Assembly: GCA_017405085.1 (NCBI GenBank)
Contig: JAFRBB010000012.1
Location: forward strand, 1-64,000
Source of the DNA: Eubacteriaceae bacterium
GTDB taxonomy: Bacteria > Bacillota > Clostridia > Eubacteriales > Eubacteriaceae
Length of the DNA stretch: 64,000 nt
Direction: 5' to 3'
Shown here: one piece after another, positions 62,901 through 64,000 of the stretch
Layout of the letters: each line of letters begins with the position of its first letter
How positions within the stretch are numbered: the stretch's first letter is position 1
Notes under the pieces: generated by a model
Told to the model about the DNA's origin: nothing
The model's input: only the letters and a program-made list of their open reading frames with translations
Databases searched by the model: none
Translations under genes and position numbers: made by a program

Positions 62901-63349
62901 GCTTCGGGATCCACGGTATCCCCTTTTTGAAGCATGACGGCGGATTTCGCGAATTGTTCCGGAGCCTTGATCTTTTTGAGCAGCGCTTCCGGCGTGGTGA
63001 CAATCATCATATCGTCACCGAAAAGCAAATGCATCAGCACATCCACGCGGTGATAGGGGATGTCTCTGCTGACCGCGTCGGAAAAATAGGCGTGGGCCGG
63101 TTCCGCCGGATAATAAAAGACGTGATTCGGATCGGCTTTGATGAATTTTTTGGAAATGCTGAGAGCGTCCCGGTCCGAAGGCGCCAGATAAAGCACGGTT
63201 TTTCCTAAGCGATTTAAAACCGCCAACGCCAAAAAACCTTCCAAACCGCTTTGTACGTTTGAAAGGTTGACATCCCGTCCGCTTTGAAGGGCCGTCTCAA
63301 TATCTGAGAACAACCCGGACGTGAATATTTCTGACATGAGATCTGTCAT
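59930..63349 (-). CDS. mfd: transcription-repair coupling factor
   Basis: This 1139-residue translocase removes stalled RNA polymerase and recruits UvrA. It has the UvrB-like N-terminus ([20 protein letters not shown]), the RNA-polymerase-interacting domain with [17 protein letters not shown], the RecG-like helicase core ([75 protein letters not shown]) and the C-terminal TRCF domain. ATG at 63349 is used, overlapping the pth stop as TGATG; a TTG one codon earlier is possible. Length is typical. Confidence 0.97.
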   Translation of the reverse strand: [1139 protein letters not shown]

Positions 63350-63945
63350 CAAGCATTTTCCCCCTTTTCATTTTCTTTTCTTTCTTGCCGGTTAACCTGG
63401 TTCATGGTGGCCTCAATGCCTGTGTCCGCGATGGATAGAGCCGCGTCCGCCGCCTTTTCACAGGCCTCGGCAAACAGCTTTTGATCCGCTTCGGAAAGGC
63501 CGGCCAGGACATAATCCGCCAGATCCCATCTGGGCGGCGCTTTCCCGATGCCGATGCGAATGCGCGGAAAATCAGTGGTGGCCAAGTGCATGACCACCGA
63601 GCGCATGCCGTTGTGGGTGCCGGGACCGCCTTTTTTGCGAACGCGAAGCGTGCCCGGAGGCAGATCGACATCATCGTAAATCAACACAATGTCTTCAGGA
63701 TCCACATCGTAATAATCAGCGATCGCGCCAACGCATTCACCGCTTAAGTTCATATAGGTTTGCGGCTTGACGAGCATGATTTTCTGTCCGCCTTCGAAAA
63801 ACGCCGCGGTGAGCCCCTTGCATTCCCTTTTCCAGGATACGATGCCTTTTTTTCTCGCGATGGCGTCAACGGTCATAAAACCGACGTTGTGTCTGGTTTT
63901 GGCGTATTTATCTCCGAAATTTCCGAGTCCGACAATGACAAGCAT
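63349..63945 (-). CDS. pth: peptidyl-tRNA hydrolase
   Basis: This 198-residue enzyme releases peptides from peptidyl-tRNA. It has MLVIVGLGNFGDKYAKTRHN with the catalytic His at 20, VKPQTYMNLSG, IYDDVDLPPGTLRVRKKGGP and HNGMRSVVMHLATTDFPRIR. GGAG lies 11 bases before the ATG. Its ATG overlaps the TAA of the upstream frame (TAATG), and its TGA overlaps mfd. It equals spoVC of Bacillus in position. Confidence 0.97.
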   Translation of the reverse strand: MLVIVGLGNFGDKYAKTRHNVGFMTVDAIARKKGIVSWKRECKGLTAAFFEGGQKIMLVKPQTYMNLSGECVGAIADYYDVDPEDIVLIYDDVDLPPGTLRVRKKGGPGTHNGMRSVVMHLATTDFPRIRIGIGKAPPRWDLADYVLAGLSEADQKLFAEACEKAADAALSIADTGIEATMNQVNRQERKENEKGENA

Positions 63946-64000
63946 TAATTATAACGCTCCATGAAGAGTTTGCTTAAAGATCTGCCGAAGTGGACATAAT
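63945..64000 (-). CDS. 3' end of a gene, probably ribose-phosphate pyrophosphokinase
   Basis: The minus strand is open from the window edge to a TAA at 63947-63945, encoding YVHFGRSLSKLFMERYN. The pattern V-H-x-G-x-S-L-S-x-L-F matches the C-terminal tail of PRPP synthetases (typically I/V-H-x-x-x-S-[VL]-S-x-L-F). prs lies upstream of pth in many Firmicutes. One-base overlap with pth suggests coupling. Only 17 residues are visible, so the call is tentative, and a second frame is open over the same bases. Confidence 0.45.
   Translation of the reverse strand, partial: YVHFGRSLSKLFMERYN

Overview
The window looks like a chromosomal segment of a low-to-mid GC Gram-positive anaerobe of the class Clostridia (Eubacteriales). 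The evidence is strong GGAGG-type ribosome sites, sigma-A-like promoters (TTGACA-17-TATAAT types), an FMN riboswitch, a class B sortase, lipoproteins, a transketolase split into two subunits, and the Firmicutes block pth-mfd-prsA-like-spoVB-like-mazG-hup-rqcP-divIC-tilS-hpt-ftsH-coaX-dus. From that block the sporulation genes usually present (yabP, yabQ, spoIIE, spoVT) are missing, which suggests an asporogenous lineage. The species cannot be named from the sequence.

Layout. 1-7.3 kb: a LysR regulator, a short Cys-containing candidate leader peptide, a recently amplified repeat element, then sulfur assimilation (O-acetylhomoserine sulfhydrylase, cysteine synthase) and a two-gene unit of a class II glutamine amidotransferase and a glutamate-cysteine-ligase-like enzyme. 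7.3-11.1 kb (minus): aroB-aroA-aroC-chorismate mutase, mostly with 4-base overlaps. 11.5-15.8 kb: a MarR-like protein with a histone-H1-like Lys/Ala tail, small dispersed repeats, a class B sortase with a HAD phosphatase, and a second cysteine synthase. 15.8-18.5 kb: an intact ISL3-type insertion sequence with perfect 8-bp target duplications, followed by decayed Rpn-type and antitoxin-like genes. 18.6-24.5 kb: envelope proteins (bactofilin-like membrane protein, LemA, two DUF2207 proteins). 24.5-32.7 kb (minus): left-handed beta-helix protein, tRNA-Ala, split transketolase, an FAD-dependent oxidoreductase, a lipoprotein and a membrane-anchored GH3-like protein with degenerate active-site motifs.

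33-39 kb (plus): FMN riboswitch, ribD-ribE-ribBA-ribH, a HAD phosphatase that may supply the dephosphorylation step of riboflavin synthesis, and malic enzyme. 39-47 kb: a membrane diguanylate cyclase, an aconitase-family hydratase behind a tandem repeat, nfeD with an SPFH protein, two lipocalin-like lipoproteins, and dusB. 47-64 kb (minus): the conserved housekeeping block with a four-tRNA cluster (Leu-fMet-Met-Glu). The window ends in what is probably the 3' end of prs.

No complete mobile island, CRISPR array, prophage or large biosynthetic cluster is visible. The most novel-looking items are the amidotransferase/ligase pair next to the sulfur genes, the candidate leader peptide before metY, the H1-tailed MarR protein, the 168-residue acidic tail on FtsH, the GH3 protein lacking the usual acid/base motif, and several short inverted-repeat element families. 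Starts were chosen by ribosome-site spacing, so several proteins are shorter than the longest open frame. All functional calls are from motif recognition by eye; no database search was run.
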